A stretch of 8,925 bases of DNA from positions 1 through 8,925 of the forward strand of contig CALKVC010000105.1 in the NCBI GenBank assembly GCA_937996595.1, read 5' to 3'. A model generated the notes under the pieces. That model was not told the DNA's origin, ran no database searches, and worked only from the letters and a program-made list of their open reading frames with translations. Origin of the DNA: an uncultured Chitinophagaceae bacterium. Its GTDB lineage: Bacteria > Bacteroidota > Bacteroidia > Chitinophagales > Chitinophagaceae. The translations under genes were made by a program, and so were the position numbers. Positions 1-8,094 of the stretch are shown piece after piece. Position 1 is the first letter of the stretch; each line of letters starts with the position of its first letter.

Positions 1-1
1 C

Positions 2-3000
2 GAAACGTATGTTTCAGCTGTTCAGGTAACGTACAACACGGATGAATTGTTCCTGGATGACCATATTGCCGGGTATTATTATAACAGTTACGAGAAAAAA
101 CCTGTAAAAAAGACTTTCTTATTTACCGACCGATCCATCTACCGGCCCGGACAATTGGTCTATGTAAAAGGAATCATGGTAAGCACCGACAGCAGCGGTA
201 AAAAAAGCGAACCGGCCGGCAGGATAAAAACAAAACTAACCTTGTTTGATGCCAATGGACAAAAAGTAAACAGCCTGGATGTAACTACGAGTGAATACGG
301 ATCATATAACGGCAGCTTCCGGTTGCCGGAAGGATTGCTGAACGGGCAGTTCTTTATTCAGGATTCGCTAACCAATGCATTTCATTATATCAGTGTGGAA
401 GAATATAAAAGGCCGAAATTCTATGTGGAAGTTACCAAACCATCCGGCAGCTACCGCTTGCTTGATAGCATAACCGTTACCGGAAAAGCGATGGCTTATG
501 CCGGTAATAACATTGATGCCGCTAAAGTGGTTTACCGGGTTATCAGAAAAGTTCAATATCCTGTTTGGTGGGGTTGGGGAAGCTATTATTTATCCGGAAG
601 GCCCTATTATCTGCAAAGCAATCAGGAAACGGAAATTACAAACGGTGAAACAACTACCAATGTAAACGGAATATTCAGCATCCAATTCAAAGCCCTGCCC
701 GATGAATCAGCGGATAAGAAAAATCAACCGGTTTTTTATTATGAAGTCCTTGCCGACATCACCGATATCAATGGGGAAACCAGGAGCGGCAGCACCAGCA
801 TTGCAGTGGCATACCAGTCATTGCAACTAGAAATATCCATTGCAGAAAGGATTGAGGCCGACAGTATCCGGAATATGAAAATAACAAGTACTAACATGAA
901 TGGCATATTTGAAAAGGCATCTGTAAATGTTTCCCTCCAAAAACTCATTTCCCCGAAAAAGATTTTCAGGGATAGGTATTGGGAAACACCGGATATGTTT
1001 ATCATGAGCAAGGCGGAATATTACCAGCTATTTCCAAATGATGTATATAGCGATGAAAGCCAGTTGAACAAATGGGAACTGGGAGACAAACTGATTGATA
1101 AAACCGACAGCAGCAATGAAAACGGATCATGGAATATTACGAACGGACAATTGCAAACAGGATGGTATAAAATTACCGCAGTCGCCAAAGACAAATATGG
1201 CGAACAGGTACGTACTGAAAAATTCATACAGGTTACCGATGGCCGGGGCCAAACAGCAGAAAACCTGGATAAGATAACTATCAGCACCAGTAAGGAAAAA
1301 GCAGAGCCGGGTGATAAAATACCGTACAGCATTTCAACAGGATATGACAGGTTATGGTTGATTCACGGCACCGGCAGGATGGATAAATCCTTGCATACGG
1401 CCTTCGTACCGGTAAATGCAGGATCAGCATACAATAATGAACTGTCCATTTCTGAAAATGACCGGGGTGGTATTGCCCTGAATGTGGCATTTGTAAAGCA
1501 CAACAGGGCTTATAGCCAATCCAATAACCTCCTCATCCCATGGAGCAACAAGGATCTTGTTTTACAATATGAAACATTCCGCAATAAACTGCTGCCCGGC
1601 AGTGAAGAACAATGGAAACTGAATATCCGCGGGCATAAGGGTGATGCCATAGCAGCAGAAACAATTATCAGTATGTATGATGCCTCCCTCGACCAGTTTA
1701 AACAACACAATTGGTATTCATTAAAATCGTTGTGGCCCGTTTTTACTGATTACCTGAACTGGAAAAACGGGGGTTTTAATGCAATCCAATCCGATGAATA
1801 TGAAAAAATATCCTTTGAAGACAAAGAACAAACAGTCAAATCTTATGATGAACTTTACCATAATGGCTGGAATGATTTTTATACTTACAGGAGAGAAAGG
1901 TTTGCCATAGCAGACAATGCAGCCATGGCAATGCCGCAGGCTGAAAATGCAAAAGTACCAACTGAAGTTGCTGTTAAAAAAGCGGTGGCCGGAAAAGTGG
2001 CCGGTGTTGCATTTGCCAATAAAAATGAAGAACCAGTGTCCGATTCAACCCGAACTATCAATCCGAACCTGCCATCACCCGCAGGGTTTTCAGGAAACAA
2101 CAATATACAGGTGCGCAAAAATTTCAACGAAACCGCATTTTTCTTTCCTGCCCTATTTACGGATTCATCCGGCAATACATCATTTTCATTTACGATGCCA
2201 GAAGCGCTCACTACCTGGAAAATAATGGCTTTGTCGCATACCCGTGAATTGTCCAGCGGCTACCTGGAAAAGACCGTGATAACACAAAAACCCATGATGC
2301 TGCAAACAAATGCACCCAGGTTTTTACGGGCAGGAGACCAGTTGGAATTTTCCGCCAAACTGGTAAACCTGGAAGAAAAAGAAATCACGGGTACGGTTCA
2401 GCTTGAATTACTGGATGCACTGGGAAATAAACCGGTAGATGGCTGGTTTAAAAACATCTTCCCGGTACAATACTTCACGGTTGCAGGCGGACAAAGCTCA
2501 AAAATAAAATTCCCCATATCCATACCCGAAAACTTTAGTTCTGCCATCACCTGGAGAATAAAAGCTGTAACTAAAAACAACGAATTCAGCGATGGGGAAG
2601 AATCCATGCTGCCGGTACTAACAAATCGTATACTTGTTACCGAGAGTATGCCATTAAACCTGCGTTCAGTTTCCAGGAAAGAATTCAAGTTCGACAAACT
2701 GTTAAACAGCGGTAACAGTGAAACACTTAGCCAGCACGCAGTTACCGTTGAATTCAGTACTAACCCCGCCTGGTATGCGGTACAGGCATTACCTTACCTG
2801 ATGGAATACCCGTACGAATGCGCCGAACAGAATTTTAACCGCTATTATGCCAATACCCTGGCTTCTTTCATAGCCAATGCCAGGCCTGCCATAAAAACAG
2901 TTTTTGAAAAATGGAAGCATACAGATACAGCCGCCCTGTTAAGTAACCTGGAAAAAAATGAAGAACTGAAATCACTGCTCCTGCAGGAAACGCCCTGGAT

Positions 3001-4474
3001 ACTGGATGCAAAGGATGAAAACCAGCAAAAGAAAAACATAGCACTTCTTTTTGATCTTGCCAGGATGGCCGGGGAAAAAGAAAAAACGTTTGCCAAACTG
3101 AAAGAAATGCAAAGCAGCAACGGTGGGTTCTCCTGGTTCAAAGGCGGGCCGGATGACCGGTTTATCACCCAGTATATACTAACCGGAATCGGGCATTTGA
3201 AAAAACTGAATGCATTCAGTGATGATGATTTCCAAAAACTGTCACCCATCATAAACAAAGCGCTCCCCTACCTGGATGCCAGGCTGAAAGATGAATATGA
3301 TAACCTGGTGAAGTACAAGGCAAACCTGAAAAGCAACAACCTGTCAGCAACGGCTATCCAGTATCTCTATATGCGGAGTTTTTTCACAGGAACCCGGATA
3401 AACAGCAGTGCACAAAAAGCGTATACGTATTACCGTAACCAATCGGTAAAATACTGGCTCAGCAACAGTAAATACATGCAGGCTATGATTGCCCTGGCAT
3501 TATACAGGACTGAAGATGCCGGCACAGCAAAAGCCATCATCAGGTCATTGAAAGAAAACGCCATTATTAAAGAAGAGATGGGCATGTATTGGAAAGAACT
3601 TTCACAAGGTGGATACTATTGGTACCAGGCGCCCATAGAAAGCCAGGCAATGATGATAGAAGCTTTTTCAGAAATTGACAGGAATGTACAGGTTATTGAC
3701 GACCTGAAAACCTGGCTGCTGAAACAGAAGCAGGTACAGAACTGGAAAACCACCAAAGCTACGGCAGAAGCCTGTTACGCCCTGCTGCTCTATGGCACAA
3801 ACTGGCTGGCTGCAGAAAAAGAATTAACCATAAAACTGGGAAATGTTACTGTTGCTGGCAACGAGCAAACAGAAGAAGCCGGAACCGGTTATTTCAGCAG
3901 GAAATTTACTGCGGACCAGGTTGTTCCCGATATGGGACATATTAGTGTTCAAATTAACCCGGTATCAAAAAACACCGGGGAAAGCGCCACTACATGGGGT
4001 GCGGTTTACTGGCAGTATTTTGAAAACCTTGATAAGATAACCGTATCAGAAACTGCCCTGAAACTTTCTAAAAAGCTGTTCATTGAAAAAAACAGCGACA
4101 GGGGGCCCGTATTGACAGAACTGAAGGAAGGGGAAACATTACATACCGGAGATAAGATAAAAGTAAGGATTGAGCTCAGGGCAGACAGGGATATGGAATA
4201 TATCCATATGAAAGATATGCGTGCCTCCTGTATGGAACCGGTGAATGTGATCAGCACATATAAATGGCAGGATGGGCTTGGTTATTACGAATCAACAAAA
4301 GATGCAAGCACCAATTTCTTTATTGGCTGGCTCCCCAGGGGCACTTACGTATTTGAATACCCGATGTTTGTAACCCATAACGGGAATTTCAGCAATGGTA
4401 TCACAACCATACAATGTATGTATGCCCCTGAATTTACCAGCCACAGCGAAGGGATAAGGGTTTCTGTGGAATAA
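2..4474 (+). CDS. Alpha-2-macroglobulin family protein, 5' end missing (partial)
   Basis: This is a large envelope protein of the alpha-2-macroglobulin (A2M) family. Such proteins trap proteases: cleavage of a bait region exposes a reactive thioester that bonds to the attacker. The frame is open from base 2, with 1490 residues visible. The TTG at 47 is not a real start, since coding sense continues upstream of it. Numbering from base 2: an MG2-type strand TDRSIYRPG is at residues 42-50, followed by further beta-rich macroglobulin domains. A low-complexity Ala/Val/Lys/Pro linker at about 640-703 could be the bait region. The A2M domain begins at VRKNFNETAFFFP (704 onward) and includes TTWKIMALSHT (737 onward). 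The thioester motif CAEQ starts at residue 940 (bases 2819-2830). An alpha-helical thioester domain runs to about 1230, and a receptor-binding-like beta domain ends the protein. Signal peptide or lipobox, if any, lies outside the window. No pbpC-like partner is visible downstream. The family call is firm; the bait limits and the function are inferred. Confidence 0.93.
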   Translation, partial: ETYVSAVQVTYNTDELFLDDHIAGYYYNSYEKKPVKKTFLFTDRSIYRPGQLVYVKGIMVSTDSSGKKSEPAGRIKTKLTLFDANGQKVNSLDVTTSEYGSYNGSFRLPEGLLNGQFFIQDSLTNAFHYISVEEYKRPKFYVEVTKPSGSYRLLDSITVTGKAMAYAGNNIDAAKVVYRVIRKVQYPVWWGWGSYYLSGRPYYLQSNQETEITNGETTTNVNGIFSIQFKALPDESADKKNQPVFYYEVLADITDINGETRSGSTSIAVAYQSLQLEISIAERIEADSIRNMKITSTNMNGIFEKASVNVSLQKLISPKKIFRDRYWETPDMFIMSKAEYYQLFPNDVYSDESQLNKWELGDKLIDKTDSSNENGSWNITNGQLQTGWYKITAVAKDKYGEQVRTEKFIQVTDGRGQTAENLDKITISTSKEKAEPGDKIPYSISTGYDRLWLIHGTGRMDKSLHTAFVPVNAGSAYNNELSISENDRGGIALNVAFVKHNRAYSQSNNLLIPWSNKDLVLQYETFRNKLLPGSEEQWKLNIRGHKGDAIAAETIISMYDASLDQFKQHNWYSLKSLWPVFTDYLNWKNGGFNAIQSDEYEKISFEDKEQTVKSYDELYHNGWNDFYTYRRERFAIADNAAMAMPQAENAKVPTEVAVKKAVAGKVAGVAFANKNEEPVSDSTRTINPNLPSPAGFSGNNNIQVRKNFNETAFFFPALFTDSSGNTSFSFTMPEALTTWKIMALSHTRELSSGYLEKTVITQKPMMLQTNAPRFLRAGDQLEFSAKLVNLEEKEITGTVQLELLDALGNKPVDGWFKNIFPVQYFTVAGGQSSKIKFPISIPENFSSAITWRIKAVTKNNEFSDGEESMLPVLTNRILVTESMPLNLRSVSRKEFKFDKLLNSGNSETLSQHAVTVEFSTNPAWYAVQALPYLMEYPYECAEQNFNRYYANTLASFIANARPAIKTVFEKWKHTDTAALLSNLEKNEELKSLLLQETPWILDAKDENQQKKNIALLFDLARMAGEKEKTFAKLKEMQSSNGGFSWFKGGPDDRFITQYILTGIGHLKKLNAFSDDDFQKLSPIINKALPYLDARLKDEYDNLVKYKANLKSNNLSATAIQYLYMRSFFTGTRINSSAQKAYTYYRNQSVKYWLSNSKYMQAMIALALYRTEDAGTAKAIIRSLKENAIIKEEMGMYWKELSQGGYYWYQAPIESQAMMIEAFSEIDRNVQVIDDLKTWLLKQKQVQNWKTTKATAEACYALLLYGTNWLAAEKELTIKLGNVTVAGNEQTEEAGTGYFSRKFTADQVVPDMGHISVQINPVSKNTGESATTWGAVYWQYFENLDKITVSETALKLSKKLFIEKNSDRGPVLTELKEGETLHTGDKIKVRIELRADRDMEYIHMKDMRASCMEPVNVISTYKWQDGLGYYESTKDASTNFFIGWLPRGTYVFEYPMFVTHNGNFSNGITTIQCMYAPEFTSHSEGIRVSVE

Positions 4475-4510
4475 ATGCTTTACCTGGATGCATATTTGAA
4501 GCAAGATGGG

Positions 4511-4534
4511 GCCGTTTGCAATAACGGCAGTTTT
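4511..4534 (+). terminator. Possible intrinsic terminator after the A2M gene
   Basis: A perfect 6-bp stem, GCCGTT (4511-4516) with AACGGC (4523-4528), closes a 6-nt loop. It is followed by AG and then only four T residues. It lies 36 bases after the A2M stop codon and before the next gene, which is the right place. The T tract is short, so termination may be weak or leaky. Confidence 0.45.
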
Positions 4535-4585
4535 CATATTACGCTATTTGCTGTAATTTGTGCATTCGCATAAATTAGTTTACTT

Positions 4586-4984
4586 ATGCCCTCAGAACAA
4601 ACTTACAATATTCCGTTACGTTACCGCAGGATGGAAAACCTGCATATCGTTTTCTGGCTGTTTAAAGACATATCCTGGTGCATGATATGGAGACCGCTGG
4701 GAATAGCCATGATTATTCCAACCTTGATCATCGCCATCATTATCTCCTGGCGCACCCGCCAATACATGAGCGAACTATGCCATAACCTGGCCATAACCGT
4801 TTGGATAACAGCCAACAGCTACTGGATGATCAGCGAATTCTTTCATTTTGACAGCAAACCGCTTTTTGGCGATTATACATTCAAACACCTCAGCATCATC
4901 CCGTTTGTAATGGGTATCCTGTTCCTTGCTTTTTATTATATCTTCTGGAAACCAAGGCATAAGGATGAAATGGAAACCATGTAA
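4586..4984 (+). CDS. Small integral membrane protein of unknown function
   Basis: I do not recognise a named family for this 132-residue protein. It has a polar N-terminus, then an aromatic-rich stretch (HIVFWLFKDISWCMIW, residues 20-35) that may be an interfacial or short membrane helix. Three clear hydrophobic segments follow, at about residues 37-54, 68-87 and 102-121. The tail is charged (KPRHKDEMET). Positive residues after the first segment (WRTRQ) and after the last (KPRHK) help orient it in the membrane. There is no signal peptide cleavage site. Trp, Tyr and Phe are abundant near the membrane edges, and His21, His66, His87 and Cys65 are conspicuous but unassigned. The ATG at 4586 is the natural start and has no Shine-Dalgarno, as usual in Bacteroidota. 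It sits 111 bases after the A2M gene and 182 bases before aspS, so it may be its own transcript. It reads as a real gene because of its coherent membrane topology, but its role is unknown. Confidence 0.8.
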   Translation: MPSEQTYNIPLRYRRMENLHIVFWLFKDISWCMIWRPLGIAMIIPTLIIAIIISWRTRQYMSELCHNLAITVWITANSYWMISEFFHFDSKPLFGDYTFKHLSIIPFVMGILFLAFYYIFWKPRHKDEMETM

Positions 4985-5036
4985 TGTACCAAACATAAAA
5001 TGACATTGCTAAACCGGTATCCGTTAAAGGTTCTCG

Positions 5037-5064
5037 TTTACTTTCCCGAACAGGCTTATATTTG
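5037..5064 (+). promoter_or_regulatory. Bacteroidota-type promoter upstream of aspS
   Basis: TATATTTG at 5057-5064 is an exact match to the Bacteroidota -7 element TAnnTTTG used by the primary sigma factor. A TTTA at 5037-5040, 16 bases upstream, matches three of four bases of the TTTG -33 element. Initiation a few bases past 5064 would give a leader of roughly 95 bases before the aspS ATG at 5167. The -7 element is seen directly; the start point is inferred. Confidence 0.6.
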
Positions 5065-5075
5065 CAGACCGTAAA

Positions 5076-5141
5076 TTTTGTGTGCCGGCTTCAGATTCCC
5101 TGATCATCATAGTTGTGTCACTCACTTGTACGGCAACAAGA
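5076..5141 (+). promoter_or_regulatory. Candidate stem in the aspS leader
   Basis: Bases 5076-5087 can pair with 5131-5141: eleven base pairs including one U-G wobble, with a single bulged G at 5082. The strongest part is TGCCG with CGGCA. The pairing encloses a 43-base loop and lies wholly within the predicted 5' leader of aspS. No T tract follows, so it is not an intrinsic terminator. It could be a structured untranslated leader or a chance pairing. Confidence 0.25.
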
Positions 5142-5166
5142 CATTCAACAAAATATTTACAAAACC

Positions 5167-6999
5167 ATGTACAGAACGCATACCTGCGGCGAATTAAGAA
5201 TATCAGACAAAAACCGGGAAGTAACCCTGGCCGGATGGGTACAAACCGTTCGCAAATTCGGAAGCATCACTTTCGTTGACCTGCGTGACCGTTATGGCAT
5301 CACGCAATTGTTATTTTCAGAATCATTGAACGCATTGCTGGAAGCTAATCCGCTGGGAAGGGAATTTGTATTACAGGCAACCGGCACTGTTAATGAACGA
5401 AGCAATAAGAATAACAATATCCCAACAGGTGATATTGAACTGGCAGTTACTTCATTCAATATACTGAACAAATCGGTAACACCACCCTTTACCATTCAGG
5501 ACGACACAGATGGCGGTGACGATATCCGCATGAAATATCGTTTTCTTGACCTCAGGAGACAAGCTGTAAAGAAAAACCTGGAACTGAGGTATGCCGTTGG
5601 CAGGAGTGCAAGAAACTATTTACATGAAAATGGTTTCATGGATATTGAAACTCCCTTTCTCATCAAATCAACCCCTGAAGGCGCCCGTGATTTTGTGGTT
5701 CCCAGCAGGATGAACGCCGGTCAGTTTTATGCTTTGCCACAATCGCCGCAAACTTTCAAACAACTGCTGATGGTAAGCGGCTACGACCGGTACTACCAGA
5801 TCGTAAAATGTTTCCGCGATGAAGACCTGCGTGCCGACAGGCAACCGGAATTCACCCAGATTGACTGTGAAATGTCTTTTGTGGAACAGGAAGATATCCT
5901 GTACATGTTTGAAAACATGGTTAAACGGATATTCAAAGATGTGAAGGGCATTGACTATACAGGAAAAATAGGACGCATGACCTGGGAAGAAGCCATGTGG
6001 ACTTATGGAATTGACAAGCCTGATATTCGGTTTGACATGAAACTATGCAACCTGAAAAAACCGGCTTCTGTATTTACAAACTATAATGCTCATGACGCAT
6101 TGATAGATGGTGCCGGGTTTAAGGTTTTTGATGAAGCGGAAACCGTGATCGCCATCACCGTTCCAGGTGCCGGCGAATACAGCCGCAAGCAGACAGATGA
6201 ACTAACGGAATGGGTTAAACGACCTCAAATTGGCATGAAAGGCCTGGTGTTCATCAAATGTGGCACTGACGGCAGTTTTAAAAGCAGTGTAGATAAATTC
6301 TACCCAGAAGAGAGGTTACGGGCAATCGCTGAAGCAGCACAGGCAAAATCGGGTGACCTCATACTCATATTGGCAGGTACAGAAGAAAGAACCAGGAAAG
6401 CCACCAGCGACCTCCGGATGCATATGGCCGAAAACCTGGGGCTGAGAAAAGCTGATGAATTCAAACTGTTATGGGTACTCGATTTCCCGCTGTTTGAATA
6501 TGCCGAAGATGAAAACCGGTGGGTGGCCAGGCATCATCCATTCACATCCCCTAAACCGGATCATATACCTGTGATGATAGGCAACGCTCCTGAAATTACA
6601 GATGCAGCCAATTACCTGGCGCACCCGTATGCCGGTATTAAAGCCAATGCATACGACCTGGTGCTTAATGGCAATGAGATCGGCGGCGGTTCTATCCGTA
6701 TCCACCAGCGCGAATTACAGGAAAAAATGTTTGCAGCGCTTGGAATGGATGAAGATGAGCAACAACATAAATTCGGTTTCCTGCTGGGAGCCTTTGAATA
6801 TGGCGCGCCACCGCACGGCGGCATTGCATTCGGTTTCGACAGGCTCTGCTCCATCATAGGTGGAAGTGAAGGTATCCGCGACTTTATCGCATTCCCCAAA
6901 AATAATTCAGGCAGGGATGTGATGCTGGATGCTCCGGGCCCTATCGATGAGAAACAATTTGATGAATTACAGATAAAACTGAACCTGAGAAAAGACTGA
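5167..6999 (+). CDS. aspS: Aspartyl-tRNA synthetase
   Basis: This class II cytoplasmic enzyme charges tRNA-Asp with aspartate using ATP. The 610-residue product has the bacterial-type layout. An N-terminal OB-fold anticodon-binding domain (about 1-100) contains GWVQTVRKFGSITFVDLRDR. Motif 1 is near 156-165 and the flipping loop STPEGARDF is at 168-176. Motif 2 includes FRDED and QPEFTQIDCE (216-235). A GAD insertion domain occupies roughly 285-420. RHHPFTSP (455-462) and NEIGGGSIRIH (503-513) precede motif 3, GGIAFGFDRL (551-560), with its ATP-binding Arg559. The ATG at 5167 is chosen because the N-terminus MYRTHTCGEL lines up with family starts; the in-frame TTG at 5113 would add 18 unrelated residues lying in the leader. 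Length is slightly above the roughly 590 of E. coli. Residue 31 is Phe, where E. coli has Leu and the non-discriminating P. aeruginosa enzyme has His. It has its own promoter and a strong terminator, so it is probably monocistronic. Confidence 0.98.
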   Translation: MYRTHTCGELRISDKNREVTLAGWVQTVRKFGSITFVDLRDRYGITQLLFSESLNALLEANPLGREFVLQATGTVNERSNKNNNIPTGDIELAVTSFNILNKSVTPPFTIQDDTDGGDDIRMKYRFLDLRRQAVKKNLELRYAVGRSARNYLHENGFMDIETPFLIKSTPEGARDFVVPSRMNAGQFYALPQSPQTFKQLLMVSGYDRYYQIVKCFRDEDLRADRQPEFTQIDCEMSFVEQEDILYMFENMVKRIFKDVKGIDYTGKIGRMTWEEAMWTYGIDKPDIRFDMKLCNLKKPASVFTNYNAHDALIDGAGFKVFDEAETVIAITVPGAGEYSRKQTDELTEWVKRPQIGMKGLVFIKCGTDGSFKSSVDKFYPEERLRAIAEAAQAKSGDLILILAGTEERTRKATSDLRMHMAENLGLRKADEFKLLWVLDFPLFEYAEDENRWVARHHPFTSPKPDHIPVMIGNAPEITDAANYLAHPYAGIKANAYDLVLNGNEIGGGSIRIHQRELQEKMFAALGMDEDEQQHKFGFLLGAFEYGAPPHGGIAFGFDRLCSIIGGSEGIRDFIAFPKNNSGRDVMLDAPGPIDEKQFDELQIKLNLRKD

Positions 7000-7031
7000 C
7001 GGGAAATCTTTTTAAATAATACAGTATGCGG

Positions 7032-7065
7032 CCGGATACAGTTTTTATGCTGCATCCGGTTTTTT
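7032..7065 (+). terminator. Intrinsic terminator after aspS
   Basis: CCGGATACAG (7032-7041) pairs with CTGCATCCGG (7050-7059) as a 10-position stem with one A-C mismatch, around an 8-base loop. A run of six T residues follows directly (7060-7065). It begins 32 bases after the aspS stop codon. Stem, loop and T tract all fit a Rho-independent terminator. Confidence 0.85.
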
Positions 7066-7182
7066 ATAACATAACAGCAACAAATAATACTAAAAAAACT
7101 AAAGTATTTGTTATAAAAAAGCAGGAAACTTATCCTGACAATAATTTTACCTATTTTTCCATTTCAACAAACCAATTCGGCC

Positions 7183-8046
7183 ATGCATAAACTATTTTTT
7201 GTTTTCCTGCTGACCTTAACGCTTGCTTCCTGTGAAAAATCTGACAGCATAGACAGCAGTAATACAGCCGCACAAACAAGCCTGAATGTTTCCTATGGCA
7301 CAGATGCCGCTCAAAAAATGGACATCTACCTTCCGGCCAACAGGTCAGCCACATCAACCAAAGTCATTGTTATGATTCATGGCGGCGGCTGGACCAGTGG
7401 TGACAAATCTGACTTCACGTCGTTTGTTGATACATTAAAAAACAGGCTTCCCGGGTATGCCATATTCAACATCAATTACAGGCTTTCTGCTAATCCCAAT
7501 AACCTGTTCCCCACGCAGGAGATGGATGTAAAAGCAGCCGTTGAATATATTTACAGCAAATCCGCTGAATATAAGATTTCGGGAAAATATGTACTCATGG
7601 GCGCCAGTGCAGGCGGGCACCTGGCCATGCTTCAAGGGTATAAATACAATGCACCGGTTAAAGCAAAAGCGGTCGTTTCGTTTTTCGGGCCCAGTGATAT
7701 GACAGACATGTATAACAACCCGGTAGGCGGCAACCCGCTTTTCTCCCTGGCCGTTGCAGGTGCTGTTGGCGCAACACCTGCTCAAAACCCAACACTCTAT
7801 GCCAGTTCAAGCCCGGTAAATTTTATCAGCAACAGTACTGCCATGCCAACGATATTGCTTCATGGCGGGCTTGATCCACTGGTTCATCCATCACAATCAA
7901 CCATGGTAGAAGCAAAATTAAACCTGGCGGGTATTACAAACCAGTATGTGTATTATCCAACCGGCGGGCATGGCGACTGGAATGCCGACACTTATACAGA
8001 TGCATTTAATAAAATACAGGCATTCATTGAAACGAATGTTCCATAA
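7183..8046 (+). CDS. Lipoprotein alpha/beta-hydrolase (esterase/lipase-like)
   Basis: This is a 287-residue serine hydrolase predicted to be exported and lipid-anchored. The N-terminus MHKLFFVFLLTLTLASC is a signal peptide with a lipobox (LASC), so Cys17 would be the lipidated residue. A short polar linker (18-35) follows. The alpha/beta-hydrolase core has the oxyanion-hole motif HGGGW (66-70), the nucleophile elbow GASAGG with Ser142, a likely acid Asp231 in GGLDPLVH, and the catalytic His263 in GGHGDW. HGGGW with GxSxG is typical of the carboxylesterase and hormone-sensitive-lipase-like group (BD-FAE and esterase/lipase families). Substrates in that group are short-chain esters or acetylated carbohydrates; the actual substrate here cannot be read from sequence. 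After Cys17 comes EKSDS, a weak match to acidic/basic surface-export signals of Bacteroidota lipoproteins, so periplasmic versus surface location is open. The gene follows the aspS terminator by 117 bases, and no confident promoter was found there. The next gene starts 48 bases downstream, so cotranscription is possible. Confidence 0.9.
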   Translation: MHKLFFVFLLTLTLASCEKSDSIDSSNTAAQTSLNVSYGTDAAQKMDIYLPANRSATSTKVIVMIHGGGWTSGDKSDFTSFVDTLKNRLPGYAIFNINYRLSANPNNLFPTQEMDVKAAVEYIYSKSAEYKISGKYVLMGASAGGHLAMLQGYKYNAPVKAKAVVSFFGPSDMTDMYNNPVGGNPLFSLAVAGAVGATPAQNPTLYASSSPVNFISNSTAMPTILLHGGLDPLVHPSQSTMVEAKLNLAGITNQYVYYPTGGHGDWNADTYTDAFNKIQAFIETNVP

Positions 8047-8054
8047 TATATTTC
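8027..8054 (+). promoter_or_regulatory. Weak promoter candidate before the last gene
   Basis: TATATTTC (8047-8054) differs at one base from the Bacteroidota -7 element TAnnTTTG. A TTG lies 17 bases upstream (8027-8029), at a plausible -33 distance. It overlaps the end of the esterase gene and would give a leader of about 35 bases before the ATG at 8095. In AT-rich DNA such near matches arise by chance. Confidence 0.25.
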
Positions 8055-8094
8055 AACACTGCCGCATAAGCCATTTTATCATTTACTTTGCAAC

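Noticed and set aside
47..49. TTG as the start of the A2M gene
   Set aside because: The same frame is open and protein-like (ETYVSAVQVTYNTDEL) right to the left edge, and A2M proteins have several hundred further N-terminal residues; the gene is simply cut by the window.
2845..3258. 137-residue open frame on the minus strand
   Set aside because: Antisense to the conserved thioester domain of the A2M gene, with a Ser/Phe-rich composition typical of a shadow frame.
5113..5166. TTG start at 5113 extending aspS by 18 residues
   Set aside because: The added residues do not resemble AspRS N-termini, while the ATG at 5167 aligns with the family start, and 5113 lies inside the predicted leader stem.
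6612..7055. 147-residue open frame on the minus strand
   Set aside because: It overlaps the conserved motif 3 region of aspS and the downstream terminator, and the protein is low-complexity and Ser/Cys-rich, as expected from an antisense shadow.
7107..7159. Promoter for the esterase gene (TTTG at 7107-7110; TATTTTTC at 7152-7159)
   Set aside because: The two elements are 41 bases apart, too far to work together, and neither has a suitable partner; no confident promoter is claimed.
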